A stretch of 42,517 bases of DNA from an uncultured Bacilli bacterium (GTDB lineage: Bacteria; Bacillota_I; Bacilli_A; RF39; UBA660), in NCBI GenBank assembly GCA_947630195.1, contig CANRGQ010000001.1, positions 1 through 42,517 of the forward strand, in the 5' to 3' direction. Of the stretch, positions 1-8,165 are shown in pieces. Both the position numbers and the translations under genes were made by a program. Numbering within the stretch: the first letter of the stretch is position 1; every line of letters begins with the position of its first letter. Below the pieces are notes generated by a model, which did no database searches, had not been told where the DNA came from, and worked only from the letters and a program-made list of their open reading frames with translations.

Positions 1-249
1 TTTTAATATTTTGTTATTTTTAGTTTTCTTATTAATATCTTTTATCATTTCTTTATCACCTTTTAATAAAATGTCTAGAGAAACTTTAAATTTATCACTA
101 ATCATTATTAGTGTTTCAATATCTGGATAATTATTTCCATTTTCCCAATTGGAAACTGTTTGTCTTGTTACATTTAAAACTTCTGCAAACTGTTCTTGTG
201 ACATTTTATTATCCTTCCTTATTTTTAAAATTTTATTACCCAGATTCAT
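1..249 (-). CDS. XRE-family HTH regulator (3' end outside window)
   Basis: The reading frame starts at an ATG (247-249) with GGAGG 6 nt upstream and stays open through all 83 codons to the window edge, so the C-terminus is missing. Residues about 5-60 form a classic Cro/CI helix-turn-helix: a KIRKDNKMSQEQFAEVL first half, then VTRQTVSNWENGNNYPD, the recognition-helix signature of XRE repressors. The family binds DNA as dimers. A likely operator, the palindrome GCAAGAA-T-TTCTTGC, sits upstream at 324-338. The gene lies after the terminator that closes the mobilisation operon, so it is probably a separate unit regulating the element or an outgoing neighbour. The domain is certain; the target is unknown. 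Confidence 0.9.
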   Translation of the reverse strand, partial: MNLGNKILKIRKDNKMSQEQFAEVLNVTRQTVSNWENGNNYPDIETLIMISDKFKVSLDILLKGDKEMIKDINKKTKNNKILK

Positions 250-295
250 AAATTTCCTCCTTTCATAAGAACATAATAAAAGATAATCTAAAATT

Positions 296-338
296 ATTAT
301 ATCAAACTTATTTGACATTACTAGCAAGAATTTCTTGC
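296..338 (-). promoter_or_regulatory. Probable promoter -10 and operator of the XRE gene
   Basis: On the minus strand a perfect TATAAT lies at 296-301, about 47 nt before the XRE start. Immediately upstream (324-338) is GCAAGAA-T-TTCTTGC, a 7-bp perfect inverted repeat with one central base, in the place expected for an autorepression operator. A good -35 could not be assigned. Confidence 0.45.
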
Positions 339-354
339 ATATTAAAAATATTAA

Positions 355-383
355 TAAAAAAGATTGTATTGTAAGATACAATC
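355..383 (-). terminator. Intrinsic terminator closing the mobilisation operon
   Basis: Read on the minus strand, GATTGTAT (376-383) pairs with ATACAATC (362-369) around a 6-nt loop and is followed by a TTTTTT run. It lies 33 nt past the stop of the last small gene (416-646). Confidence 0.8.
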
Positions 384-415
384 CCAATCCTATATAATAT
401 TTGTTAATAAAACAT

Positions 416-646
416 CTAATAAGTTGTATTTTCCCAAACAAATATAGTCATTTCATCACCATCTGTGTATTTATAATGCGTTACTAACAATCCTTTATCA
501 ATATAATCAATGTTTCCATCATCTAAATTATCTCTTATCTTTAATAAGGGACTATTATTAAAGACTTTTGCTTGGATTGTATCAATGGCAATAATTCCTA
601 TTAAAACTCCTAAGACAATTAAAGTAATTTTTAGACCTTTCTTCAT
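416..646 (-). CDS. Small single-pass membrane or lipoprotein-like hypothetical protein
   Basis: A 76-residue product starting at the ATG at 644-646, chosen because GGAGG lies 5 nt upstream; an upstream ATG would add eight residues without a ribosome site. It begins with MKKGLK and then a hydrophobic segment (about residues 6-23), so it is probably anchored or secreted. The remainder has a FNNSPLLKIRDNLDDGNIDY stretch and a YIDKGLLVTHYKY stretch typical of small, poorly characterised Firmicutes envelope proteins. It is the last gene of the leftward mobilisation operon, just before the terminator. No function can be assigned. Confidence 0.7.
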   Translation of the reverse strand: MKKGLKITLIVLGVLIGIIAIDTIQAKVFNNSPLLKIRDNLDDGNIDYIDKGLLVTHYKYTDGDEMTIFVWENTTY

Positions 647-694
647 AATTCCTCCATTTCTACAAATCACTATTTAACTTGATTATAACATACT

Positions 695-1279
695 TTAAAT
701 ATTAATTCTATTTATGCTTTTTTCAAATTGCCTTAAAGAACATACATTATTTAATAATTCTTCCAAAAACAATCCACCATTATATAATGATAAAATCTCA
801 CCCTTAATTCCTAAATCAGGATATGCTTTATAGTCAATATCATTAGTTACTTTTAATTTATCATATTCTTGTATATTATCTTGATATTTATTGATAAGTG
901 AATCATTAACTAAATATCTCAAAATAGAGTGGGCTTTTTTTAAATCGTTTTTATGAAAGATAAAAAAGACTGGATTATCTATATCATTATCAAATTTCAA
1001 AAATAGACAATGGTCTTTATCAGTTTTAGCTGAATGTATTATTAAGTCTTTATCTGTAGTAATATTATAGTTTTCCAATAAAAAATCTTTTAAAGAAAAA
1101 GATTCCATATTTAACTTATAATCTAATAATTCTTTATCAACATCAATATTTAGATTAGCAAGAGAGTAGTCATATATATAATTAATTACTTTGCTTTTAG
1201 TATCTATACTAATATTACCGATTAACAAATCATTCTCTTTATTATTTTTATCTAGTCTTGTTATATCAACCACTATCAT
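695..1279 (-). CDS. Hypothetical protein downstream of the relaxase
   Basis: A 194-residue acidic, lysine-rich soluble protein with no signal peptide or membrane segment. I do not recognise a family. Its ATG overlaps the last codons of the relaxase gene by 4 nt (ATGA arrangement), and GGAGG lies 10 nt upstream inside the relaxase. That indicates translational coupling and suggests a role in DNA processing or transfer. The N-terminal MIVVDITRLDK and the LFLKFDNDIDNPVFFIFHK segment look like beta strands of a compact alpha/beta protein, but that is only an impression. Confidence 0.75.
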   Translation of the reverse strand: MIVVDITRLDKNNKENDLLIGNISIDTKSKVINYIYDYSLANLNIDVDKELLDYKLNMESFSLKDFLLENYNITTDKDLIIHSAKTDKDHCLFLKFDNDIDNPVFFIFHKNDLKKAHSILRYLVNDSLINKYQDNIQEYDKLKVTNDIDYKAYPDLGIKGEILSLYNGGLFLEELLNNVCSLRQFEKSINRINI

Positions 1280-2715
1280 TGTATATATTCCTCCAATTCA
1301 TATTCCATATTAGAAACAATCTGCATTTTTTCTCGTTCTAATTCATACATTAAATGAGTTATCGCTTGATTAATAAATACTTTATAATTAAGTTCTTGAT
1401 AAAAATGTTTATTTTTAAATTTAACATATTTTTTGTAAGAATAACCTAATTTATTTAAACATTTATATAATTCGGTAGAAGTAAATTCATTATTGGTTAC
1501 TACCAAAGAATTAATTACTTTATTTAAATCTAAATTATATTTAGAATTAATTATCCAATTCTTAAATACTTTTTTAGTTTCATAATCATTAAGTCCTGCA
1601 AATAGACAAAGTCTATATAAATCTAGGGCTATCTTATTTTTAGTATCTTCTTTTAAATAGTCGTTCCTACTTTTAAACTTCATATCTTTTATATGTTTAG
1701 ATAAGAATTTCTGCTCCCTATTAATAGCATTAAGAGATTGATATTTTTTAAAATTAGAAAGTATTTCATTACCAACTTTAGAATATAATCTTTGTAACTG
1801 CTCATTATAATATTTTCTTGTTTTATTATCTTCGGTCATCCCATAAATATTAATTAATTCTTTTTGGTGTTGTTCTAATAATTTTAAATAATTAGCATAA
1901 TTATATTTTGTTGAATCATGCATTAAAATGAAATCAATTATTTCGTTTAATTCATTTTTATAAGGTATCATATTTTTAGAATTATATTGTAACCGACCTT
2001 TACTTGGTAATTTTTCATAAAGAGAAAGTAATTTGTTATTTAATTCCTTACGAAATTTATCACTAAATAATTTTTGACTTTTAATTTTATTTAAATCATT
2101 TAATTCGATAGATCCTGTGATATTAGAAAATGTTTTATCTCTTAACTTGTAAAATTCGGTATTATCAATAAGAAAACTAGAAATATTACTTTTCATATTT
2201 TGAATAGCAAATTGGGGAATGAATCCTTTACTAGCTGTTTTTTTATTTTCATATATTAAGATATGCATATGAGGATTATCGGTATTCCTATGTAAACAAG
2301 CATACCAATTAGTGTTGTCTAATTTTAGTCCCATATCCGTAATTAATGATGGCATAATATTTTTAGTAAGGTCAGCATAATCAGATTTAGTTATGAGTCC
2401 ATTATTGATAGCAAAATCTGGTGGAAAAGAAATGACTATATTCCAAATGAAACCATTGGAATCAATATCATTATATTTTAAATCTTGTTTAGGATTAGCA
2501 TCCCCATCTTTATCCCAAACGAATGACTCACATTTTTCAAATAAAAAGGAATCTTTATCAGCAAGAGAAAAATATTCTTTCATTATATTTTTTTCATCTA
2601 AACTAGTAGTATCAGCTTTCTCTTTTTTAGAAACATAATCCACCCATTTAGAAATATTTTTACTTGTAGTTAAATTGTTTTTATATCTAGTCCTAATAAC
2701 AATATTACTACTCAT
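1276..2715 (-). CDS. mobL: MobL/MobP-type conjugative relaxase
   Basis: A 479-residue relaxase that should nick the element at oriT and lead the transferred strand into the recipient. The diagnostic three-histidine metal motif is HRNTDNPHMHI (H142, H149, H151), preceded by a WNIVISFPPDFAINNGLI segment matching the MobL strand-helix region. N-terminal tyrosines at residues 11 and 27 are candidate nucleophiles. The C-terminal half is lysine-rich and helical. It starts at ATG 2713-2715, overlapping the upstream MobC-like gene by 8 nt, with GGAG 7 nt ahead. The palindrome-rich region about 600 bp upstream (3304-3689) is the natural oriT candidate. The call rests on the HxxxxxxHxH motif and family resemblance; the exact nucleophile is unresolved. 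Confidence 0.88.
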   Translation of the reverse strand: MSSNIVIRTRYKNNLTTSKNISKWVDYVSKKEKADTTSLDEKNIMKEYFSLADKDSFLFEKCESFVWDKDGDANPKQDLKYNDIDSNGFIWNIVISFPPDFAINNGLITKSDYADLTKNIMPSLITDMGLKLDNTNWYACLHRNTDNPHMHILIYENKKTASKGFIPQFAIQNMKSNISSFLIDNTEFYKLRDKTFSNITGSIELNDLNKIKSQKLFSDKFRKELNNKLLSLYEKLPSKGRLQYNSKNMIPYKNELNEIIDFILMHDSTKYNYANYLKLLEQHQKELINIYGMTEDNKTRKYYNEQLQRLYSKVGNEILSNFKKYQSLNAINREQKFLSKHIKDMKFKSRNDYLKEDTKNKIALDLYRLCLFAGLNDYETKKVFKNWIINSKYNLDLNKVINSLVVTNNEFTSTELYKCLNKLGYSYKKYVKFKNKHFYQELNYKVFINQAITHLMYELEREKMQIVSNMEYELEEYIQ

Positions 2716-3130
2716 CTACATACTCCTTTTTATTTTGTGCCATAGTCCTTATATCTTTGAGTACCAATTCTTCGGCAACATCCGTAATAGGATGATTAAG
2801 AAAAGATATATTTAAATCATCTTTAGTTTGAGGTACTTTTAAATGTTGCATAAAAATATCTTGTTGTTTTAAAAGCCATCTAGTATTGAATTCAATTCTA
2901 TTTAGAATGACCACTAAATGCTTTTGAAATTGCTCGTAACTTCTTTTAAAAGCTGTATCAAATAGTTCTAAAAACTGTCCCTGACTATCGTTTAAATTAT
3001 CAACTTCGATTTTATCTTTAATAGCTTTATAAATATATTCTGATGTATTCATTTTTAGTTTTTCAGCAATTAAATTAATTTCTTTTTTCTCATCTTCGCT
3101 AACTCTTATAGATATTCTTTCAGTTTTCAT
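2708..3130 (-). CDS. MobC-like relaxosome accessory protein (ribbon-helix-helix)
   Basis: A 140-residue protein with an N-terminal ribbon-helix-helix fold: the strand ERISIRVSEDEKKEI followed by two helices ending LKMNTSEYIYKAIKD. The middle and end are helical (QFQKHLVVILNRIEFNTRW), as in MobC proteins that bind oriT beside the relaxase. The gene starts with an ATGA overlap to the small RHH gene upstream and overlaps the relaxase start by 8 nt, so the three are translated as a coupled unit. Known MobC proteins open the nic region and often repress the mob promoter; the repeats just upstream at 3304-3689 are plausible binding sites. Confidence 0.8.
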   Translation of the reverse strand: MKTERISIRVSEDEKKEINLIAEKLKMNTSEYIYKAIKDKIEVDNLNDSQGQFLELFDTAFKRSYEQFQKHLVVILNRIEFNTRWLLKQQDIFMQHLKVPQTKDDLNISFLNHPITDVAEELVLKDIRTMAQNKKEYVDE

Positions 3131-3303
3131 TTTTTATCACTTTTTAAATCAGTAACTAAACTTATATTATCAATAACAAATTCTTTTACTTTAGAATCAA
3201 TAAAATCTTGTTGAGTCATATTAAGTTTATTTAATATCATTTTAAATACTTCGTATAATTTGTTATCAATTCTTCCTTTAATAGTTCCGGAATCATTATT
3301 CAA
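3127..3303 (-). CDS. Small ribbon-helix-helix-like protein with a TTG start
   Basis: A 58-residue ORF starting at TTG (3301-3303) with GGAGGTG 5-7 nt upstream, ending in an ATGA overlap with the MobC-like gene. The sequence runs NNDSGTIKGRIDNKLYEVF, then a helical ILNKLNMTQQDFIDSKVKEF segment, resembling the strand-helix-helix of plasmid copy-control and antitoxin-type RHH proteins. It is the first gene after the oriT-like region, so it probably binds the repeats there as part of the relaxosome or as an autoregulator. Short, but the strong ribosome site and tight overlap support it. Confidence 0.75.
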   Translation of the reverse strand: MNNDSGTIKGRIDNKLYEVFKMILNKLNMTQQDFIDSKVKEFVIDNISLVTDLKSDKK

Positions 3304-3689
3304 AAAAACACCTCCATTTTAAGTACAAAATAATGTACCAAGTTTTTATTTTTTTTATCTTATTTTTTTCTAAATTAAAGTACCAAGTCTTGTATATTTT
3401 TTTAGCAGGATAACTACGGCTGACAAACAACTTCCCAGTGGGAAGTTTAGCCTAAATTTAGGACTATTTTTATTATTACAATGGATGACATTTATTTTTA
3501 AGTATGACATTTGTATTAACAAACATTTTAAACTTTTTAAATTATTTTTAGTAATAATTATAAAAAGTATGCCATTTGTTATAACAAATGAATGACAAAT
3601 GTTATAACAAAATAGCTTTAAAAGTACCAAAAAAATTTAATAATTAAGTTTAAGATTAAAACCATCTTTAATTAAATTTTGTACCAATT
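3304..3689. other. Candidate origin of transfer and regulatory region
   Basis: 386 bp with no convincing gene. It contains four GTACCAA repeats, all in the same orientation, two near each end (3335-3341, 3380-3386, 3624-3630, 3681-3687). Between them is an inverted repeat AACTTCCC-AGT-GGGAAGTT (3429-3447), the palindrome CCTAAATTTAGG (3451-3462), and three related sites: CATTTGTATTAACAAACATT near 3508, the perfect 18-bp palindrome CATTTGTTATAACAAATG (3573-3590), and ACAAATGTTATAACAAA (3595-3611). The position directly upstream of an RHH-MobC-relaxase operon fits an oriT plus the mob promoter. No nic consensus is recognised. Confidence 0.6.
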
Positions 3690-3995
3690 TTATATTTTTT
3701 TATCATAAACATTACATATACTTTTTAATTCATCTTTGAAAAGTTCATCTTGAAAAGGATACGAAAATAAATCACAATCATAATCTCTTTCTAGTATTTC
3801 TTTGGCTTTAGCATATGCAAGAGTTCTATCATAAGGCATATGTAAATCATCAATGTAAGTGTCCCCAACTACATCAGCATATTCTCTTTTCAATTTTCTT
3901 TTTTCAAATTTATTATAAATATTATAAGCAATTATTTCAGCTGAAATGTTTATATAAAATTTTTCTTCACTTAATCTCTTTTTATTAATCAACAA
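3690..3995 (-). CDS. Hypothetical protein at the end of the transfer operon
   Basis: A 101-residue soluble protein with a charged N-terminus (MLINKKRLSEEKFYINIS) and a region rich in Tyr and Asp. No family recognised. The likely start is one of two consecutive TTG codons (3990-3995) preceded by GGGGAGG 6-9 nt upstream. It overlaps the end of the M23 peptidase gene by 11 nt, so it is translated in the same mRNA. It is the last gene before the oriT-like region. Confidence 0.65.
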   Translation of the reverse strand: MLINKKRLSEEKFYINISAEIIAYNIYNKFEKRKLKREYADVVGDTYIDDLHMPYDRTLAYAKAKEILERDYDCDLFSYPFQDELFKDELKSICNVYDKKI

Positions 3996-4563
3996 TTAAT
4001 TCCTCCCCATTAATAATTAACATTGGGTCTAATAAATATTTCCTTTCAGATGTTGCTTTTTCTTTTGAAATTAAAAAATGTAAATGTATTCCTGTAGACC
4101 TACCAGTGCTACCAATCGTGGCAATAGGTTGCTTTGCTTGAACAACTTCGCCCTCTGTTACTAAAATAGAATTATCTAAAAGATGACCATACATCGTATA
4201 TATTTTAGTATTGTCGTAGTTATGTTCAATGTAAATATAATTACCAAATCCATTTTCATCGTAACCTATTTTATAAACAACTCCATCAGCACTCGATAAG
4301 ACAAGAGTATTAGGTGGAGCTCCTAAATCAACACCACTATGGTACTTTAATTCATTTGTGAAAGGGTCTTCTCTATAACCAAAACGAGAATTAATAGTAA
4401 ATTTTACACTTTCATCAAAGGGAACATTAAATGTAGAAACCACAAAAGATTCACTAGTAGAATAACTGGCATTAAACATAAAAAGCATTAAAATAATTAA
4501 AAAAGGAAAGCCAACACTAATCCCCAATTTGCAAGTTTTATTAAATAATTTTATATCATCCAT
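3985..4563 (-). CDS. Membrane-anchored M23 peptidoglycan endopeptidase of the transfer system
   Basis: A 192-residue protein with an N-terminal membrane helix (about residues 16-31) and an extracellular LytM/M23 domain. The zinc ligands are visible: H75 and D79 in YHSGVDLGAP, and H162 in the HLH motif (H160/H162); H127 in the MYGHL motif is the catalytic base. FGYREDPFTN, upstream of the first ligand, is also family-typical. In Gram-positive conjugation systems such hydrolases open the cell wall locally for the transfer channel; here the enzyme lacks the lysozyme domain that many of them carry. It starts in a TAATG overlap with the virB4 stop, so it is coupled to VirB4. Confidence 0.9.
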   Translation of the reverse strand: MDDIKLFNKTCKLGISVGFPFLIILMLFMFNASYSTSESFVVSTFNVPFDESVKFTINSRFGYREDPFTNELKYHSGVDLGAPPNTLVLSSADGVVYKIGYDENGFGNYIYIEHNYDNTKIYTMYGHLLDNSILVTEGEVVQAKQPIATIGSTGRSTGIHLHFLISKEKATSERKYLLDPMLIINGEELIVD

Positions 4564-6920
4564 TACTTGCCACTCGCAGTACCAAACAATTCGCTTTCTT
4601 CATTTCTTAAGTCAATGTGAATAGGTAAACGAGTGTCATGACTAATAACGAATAAACCATCACCTTTAGATGCTGTAGTTAAAAAATATTTTTCTGATTC
4701 GCTTAAGTTCATCATTTTTTGAACTGCATCAATTTCTTTCATCCCCTGTGCCATAACCATAATATAAGAACTATTATCAATTATAACTTGTCCATATCTT
4801 TCAATTTCCGGAGCAGTAAAGTCTATTAAATTTTGTGATAAAATCCACAAACTTCCATTCCTTTTTCTAATACACTTACTTGCTTTCTTTAGAAAATCTA
4901 TTCCCTGATGATTATTAGGGTCAATAATTAAGTGAGCTTCATCACATAATAAAATTACTTGTTCATCTTTACTTTTACAAATCTCGTTCCAACACCAAGA
5001 AAGTATATTAAAGAATTGGCTTTTTAATATACTAGTATCAGAATCTAGTAAACTATTAATATCTAAAACAATAAAGTCCGAGTTTTCTTTAACATTAATA
5101 CTAGAATGTCCGTTAAATATTTTGGCATCAGTAGTAACAACTTTTTTTAATAATGAGCATATTTTCTCTAATGATTCAATTACATTATTTGGCTCTTTAT
5201 TATCTTTAGCTGTTTTTAAATTAGAGAGTAATTTATTATATAAATCCTCCATAATAGGGTAGTCCTTACTGGTTAATTTGGTAAGGTCAGTATTAAAATC
5301 TATGCCTTTATCTTTGTAAACTTCAATTAAAGCATCTTCAATTTTGGTTAATTCATAAGCACTTAAATCCTGTAAGTAATATTTAATAAATGTTCTGAAT
5401 GTTTGAAAATGTTTATTCAAATCACTGCTTGTTAAGTTTTTATCATCATCAGAGTCATCAGCTGTTTTTCGAACTTCTAATGGATTAATAATTCCTGATA
5501 ATCCTGTACCTGCATCAATCCAAACACCATTTAAAGACTCACACATTTCTTTTAATTCTCGTTCCGGATCAATGGCAATTATTTTTGTCCCTCTTGCCCA
5601 ATTACCTCTAATAATTTTCTTGATTAATGTAGATTTACCACATCCACTTTTACCAATTACAACTGCATTTGAATTATTCCTTTTATTAGTTCTTTTCCAT
5701 AAATCAAAGAATACAAGACTATTTAAACTATTATGACCTAAAATAAGAGAGTCACCACCATCTTGTAAATTTTGAAAAACAAAAGGAAATGTTGATGCTA
5801 ATGTAAGCATAGGCATATATATTCCATATTGCTTTTCTAAATCAGTATATAGGGTAGGTAAGCACATTTTTAATCCTCTTTCTTGTTCAAATAAAAGATT
5901 AGTGCCATATAATCCACAGCCGGTTAAAGTATCTTTTAAGTCTTTACAATTGCGTTCCAAACTTTCTTTAGAATCACCATAAACTAAAAAGCACACTGTC
6001 AGTTTAGCAAACCTTTCGTGTTCTCTATCAATCCGATTAACTAAATCCGTATAATCATCTAATTTATTATTTAGAATAATTTGGTCATTATAATCAGATA
6101 CATTTATCATTTTAGATTTTGTTTCGGAAATGCTTTTTTTAAGAGTTCGAGATACTTCGGCAGTATCAATAGGACTTATGGTCATGACCATCCTAGTATT
6201 ATTTACATTAGAAACAGCTCCAAGCCAACCGGCTTGAACATAAGATGAATAAGTAACGAGTGTTACTACACTCATATAAGCATCGCCCATAATTAGGTCT
6301 CTTTCATTAAATTTTAAACCTCTTGGAGCGATTTTTTCTTTAAATGTTCTAGTTATACCAGTAGCATCATTTTTAAAAGTTTCGAGAGTATTTAAAGGAT
6401 TAAGAATTATATAAATTAAATCTCGCCACTCTTCACTTGTAATAATAGAACTAGTAAGCCCAATTGATGAGAAATCAACTATTAAATCATTTATTTTTTG
6501 TTTTAATATTTGTTCATTTTCTTGGCTTTCTTCTAGTATTAAATAAAACTCTCTATTAACTACTTGTTTTTGAGAAACTAAAGAATTTACATAATCTAAA
6601 TCCTCCTCTAAAATTTTTTCTTTATTTTTATTGCTTTCTTGTTTTATTTTAGTATTTAATACATTTATATTATCATCTAAAATAACTGGTTTATCAATGC
6701 TTAAAATTTTAAAAGGGTAATCAATAGAATTTAAAACCTTTTTAAGTTCTAAAACTTTTAACTCTTGCTCTTGGTCAAATAATAAAAATATATTAATTGA
6801 GCCAATTTTAATTCCTCCCACAATCCGATTATTATCTAAATATAGATAATTATTCCAAACATCTTGAAAGGGAAGAAAGTTTAACATTGTTTTTTGTTCA
6901 CGTTTAATAGATTTTGTAAT
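4563..6920 (-). CDS. virB4: VirB4/TraE-type conjugation ATPase, likely AUU start
   Basis: The motor ATPase of the type IV secretion channel. Walker A is GKSGCGKST (Lys about 429 counted from the AUU) and Walker B is VILLCDEAHLII (Asp about 660). The N-terminal half (VTYSSYVQAGWLGAVSNVNN, FLVYGDSKESLERN) is VirB4-like. The first ATG (6885-6887) has no ribosome site, but 11 codons upstream in frame is ATT (6918-6920) placed 7 nt after a perfect GGAGG inside the preceding RHH gene, overlapping that gene's stop as TAATT, the counterpart of the usual TAATG. I therefore extend to 785 residues with an AUU start. The product is a cytoplasmic or peripheral membrane hexamer. Family assignment is certain; the start is inferred. 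Confidence 0.93.
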   Translation of the reverse strand: MTKSIKREQKTMLNFLPFQDVWNNYLYLDNNRIVGGIKIGSINIFLLFDQEQELKVLELKKVLNSIDYPFKILSIDKPVILDDNINVLNTKIKQESNKNKEKILEEDLDYVNSLVSQKQVVNREFYLILEESQENEQILKQKINDLIVDFSSIGLTSSIITSEEWRDLIYIILNPLNTLETFKNDATGITRTFKEKIAPRGLKFNERDLIMGDAYMSVVTLVTYSSYVQAGWLGAVSNVNNTRMVMTISPIDTAEVSRTLKKSISETKSKMINVSDYNDQIILNNKLDDYTDLVNRIDREHERFAKLTVCFLVYGDSKESLERNCKDLKDTLTGCGLYGTNLLFEQERGLKMCLPTLYTDLEKQYGIYMPMLTLASTFPFVFQNLQDGGDSLILGHNSLNSLVFFDLWKRTNKRNNSNAVVIGKSGCGKSTLIKKIIRGNWARGTKIIAIDPERELKEMCESLNGVWIDAGTGLSGIINPLEVRKTADDSDDDKNLTSSDLNKHFQTFRTFIKYYLQDLSAYELTKIEDALIEVYKDKGIDFNTDLTKLTSKDYPIMEDLYNKLLSNLKTAKDNKEPNNVIESLEKICSLLKKVVTTDAKIFNGHSSINVKENSDFIVLDINSLLDSDTSILKSQFFNILSWCWNEICKSKDEQVILLCDEAHLIIDPNNHQGIDFLKKASKCIRKRNGSLWILSQNLIDFTAPEIERYGQVIIDNSSYIMVMAQGMKEIDAVQKMMNLSESEKYFLTTASKGDGLFVISHDTRLPIHIDLRNEESELFGTASGK

Positions 6921-7153
6921 TATTTAACCTCCAAACTATGCATAAATTTTTCAATTAATTTACTAGCCTCTTTATTGTTTGAATCAACATTATTTAAATC
7001 ATAGCAAGATAAAGTAAAGGCTATTAATTGTCTTACATATTCTGATAAAGTAAGTTTATTTTTAAAAGCAATACTTCTTAATTTATCCTTTGATTTTTTA
7101 TCTATATTAACTTTAATGATGGTATCATATAGTTTTAAACGATTACTTGTCAT
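6920..7153 (-). CDS. Ribbon-helix-helix (CopG-like) protein
   Basis: A 77-residue basic protein whose core DTIIKVNIDKKSKDKLRSIA then LTLSEYVRQLI has the strand, helix and turn pattern of Arc/MetJ/CopG DNA-binding proteins. It starts at ATG with GAGG 5 nt upstream, overlapping the end of the DUF4313-like ORF by 11 nt, and its last codons contain the GGAGG that serves virB4. It is probably a regulator of the transfer operon or a relaxosome component. No partner toxin is visible beside it. Confidence 0.8.
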   Translation of the reverse strand: MTSNRLKLYDTIIKVNIDKKSKDKLRSIAFKNKLTLSEYVRQLIAFTLSCYDLNNVDSNNKEASKLIEKFMHSLEVK

Positions 7154-7493
7154 TAATACCTCGGCTTTCCTTATAATTATTTACTCCAAACTTATCGTAT
7201 TCTTTTAATATTCCCATATTAACAATAGCCACTGGAACTTCAATATTATTGAATGGTGCAAATCCTGTTATTTCTTTTATTATTTTAGCCTTTTTTAATA
7301 TATTAATTAATCCATTATTTACAACATAAGGGTCTAAAAAAACTTTCCCATCATCAAGATAAGCTGTATTAATATTTATGGTGATATCATGGCTTTCACT
7401 TTTATTAATATATTTTAATCGTAGCCTACCATTATGATAATGAGAAACCTTAATGTTATAAATTTTACTATTAAATTTTATTTTTTTCCTAAT
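7143..7493 (-). CDS. DUF4313-like protein with no standard start codon (AUU)
   Basis: A 116-codon open frame reading RKKIKFNSKIYNIKVSHYHN, NGRLRLKYIN, DDGKVFLDPYVVNNGLI and ending KEYDKFGVNN. This resembles DUF4313, a small domain common in Gram-positive conjugative elements. It contains no ATG, GTG or TTG until near its C-terminus. The stop of the upstream gene (TAG, 7506-7508) lies in the same frame, followed at once by GGGAGG and, 7 nt on, ATT (7491-7493). The simplest reading is initiation at AUU coupled to upstream termination; readthrough of the TAG to make a fusion is the alternative. It overlaps the downstream RHH gene by 11 nt, as real operon genes do. Confidence 0.72.
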   Translation of the reverse strand: MRKKIKFNSKIYNIKVSHYHNGRLRLKYINKSESHDITININTAYLDDGKVFLDPYVVNNGLINILKKAKIIKEITGFAPFNNIEVPVAIVNMGILKEYDKFGVNNYKESRGINDK

Positions 7494-7505
7494 ATTAAAA
7501 CCTCC

Positions 7506-8105
7506 CTATATTTTTATCTCTTGTATGGAATTATATTTTTCTTTATTAGTTATGAGTTCAATCATTTTGTCTTTATCTTTATATAGTTTTGATAACTCAT
7601 AGCAAACATCTTCAGCCTGTTTTAATGTTTCGCAATAAGCACAAAATATACTATTTTTAGAATCGTATTTTATTATAGATTTTAAGTCATTAAAATTAGA
7701 ATTTATATAATCTTTAAAAACTCTTTCATAGTCATGACCATTGCCAAGAATCGATTTTTTTGATTTTTTTATATAATCATCTTGGTCTAAACATATGGCA
7801 TAACCATTTTCACAGGCAAATATTTCAAAAGGTTTAAATGATTTGTTATACCAATTATTAAATTTTTGAAACTCTTCCTCTTTAAAAATGATATCATTTA
7901 AAAGTATTATTTTATATTTTTTCTTAAGTTCAAGACCTTTTTCCACAAATTCACAAAATGGTAAATCTAATATTGAGTTCATTTCTTCATAATATTTATC
8001 CACTACTTCTTTAGGACATTTTTCCTCTAAATAATTACTAATTGCATCAAATTTTCTATAACCCATACTACTTCTTACACTTTCATATTCTTGTAAAACA
8101 CTCAT
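7506..8105 (-). CDS. Hypothetical soluble protein of the transfer operon
   Basis: A 199-residue acidic protein starting at ATG 8103-8105, preceded by GGGAGG 7-8 nt upstream; a longer frame exists but lacks a ribosome site. No membrane segment or signal peptide. The N-terminal third (MSVLQEYESVRSSMGYRKFD) and the Cys-containing middle (FEIFACENGYAICLDQDDY, FCAYCETLKQAEDVCYELSK) do not match a family I can name. Its TAG stop sits in frame with, and directly upstream of, the AUU-start DUF4313-like gene. Confidence 0.72.
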   Translation of the reverse strand: MSVLQEYESVRSSMGYRKFDAISNYLEEKCPKEVVDKYYEEMNSILDLPFCEFVEKGLELKKKYKIILLNDIIFKEEEFQKFNNWYNKSFKPFEIFACENGYAICLDQDDYIKKSKKSILGNGHDYERVFKDYINSNFNDLKSIIKYDSKNSIFCAYCETLKQAEDVCYELSKLYKDKDKMIELITNKEKYNSIQEIKI

Positions 8106-8125
8106 TTTTAAAACCTCCCATCTAA

Positions 8126-8158
8126 ATAAAAGATACAAAAGTTACTAACCTTTGTATC
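8126..8158 (-). terminator. Weak terminator or attenuator between small transfer genes
   Basis: On the minus strand GATACAAA (8151-8158 complement) pairs with TTTGTATC (8132-8139 complement) around about 11 nt, followed by TTTTATTT. It lies between the genes ending at 8166 and starting at 8105, so it probably lowers rather than abolishes downstream transcription. Confidence 0.55.
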
Positions 8159-8165
8159 CTTTCCA

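Noticed and set aside
3370..3630. 86-codon minus-strand frame in the oriT-like region
   Set aside because: Hydrophobic, Cys-rich low-quality peptide without ribosome site, lying across palindromes and repeats that explain the sequence better.
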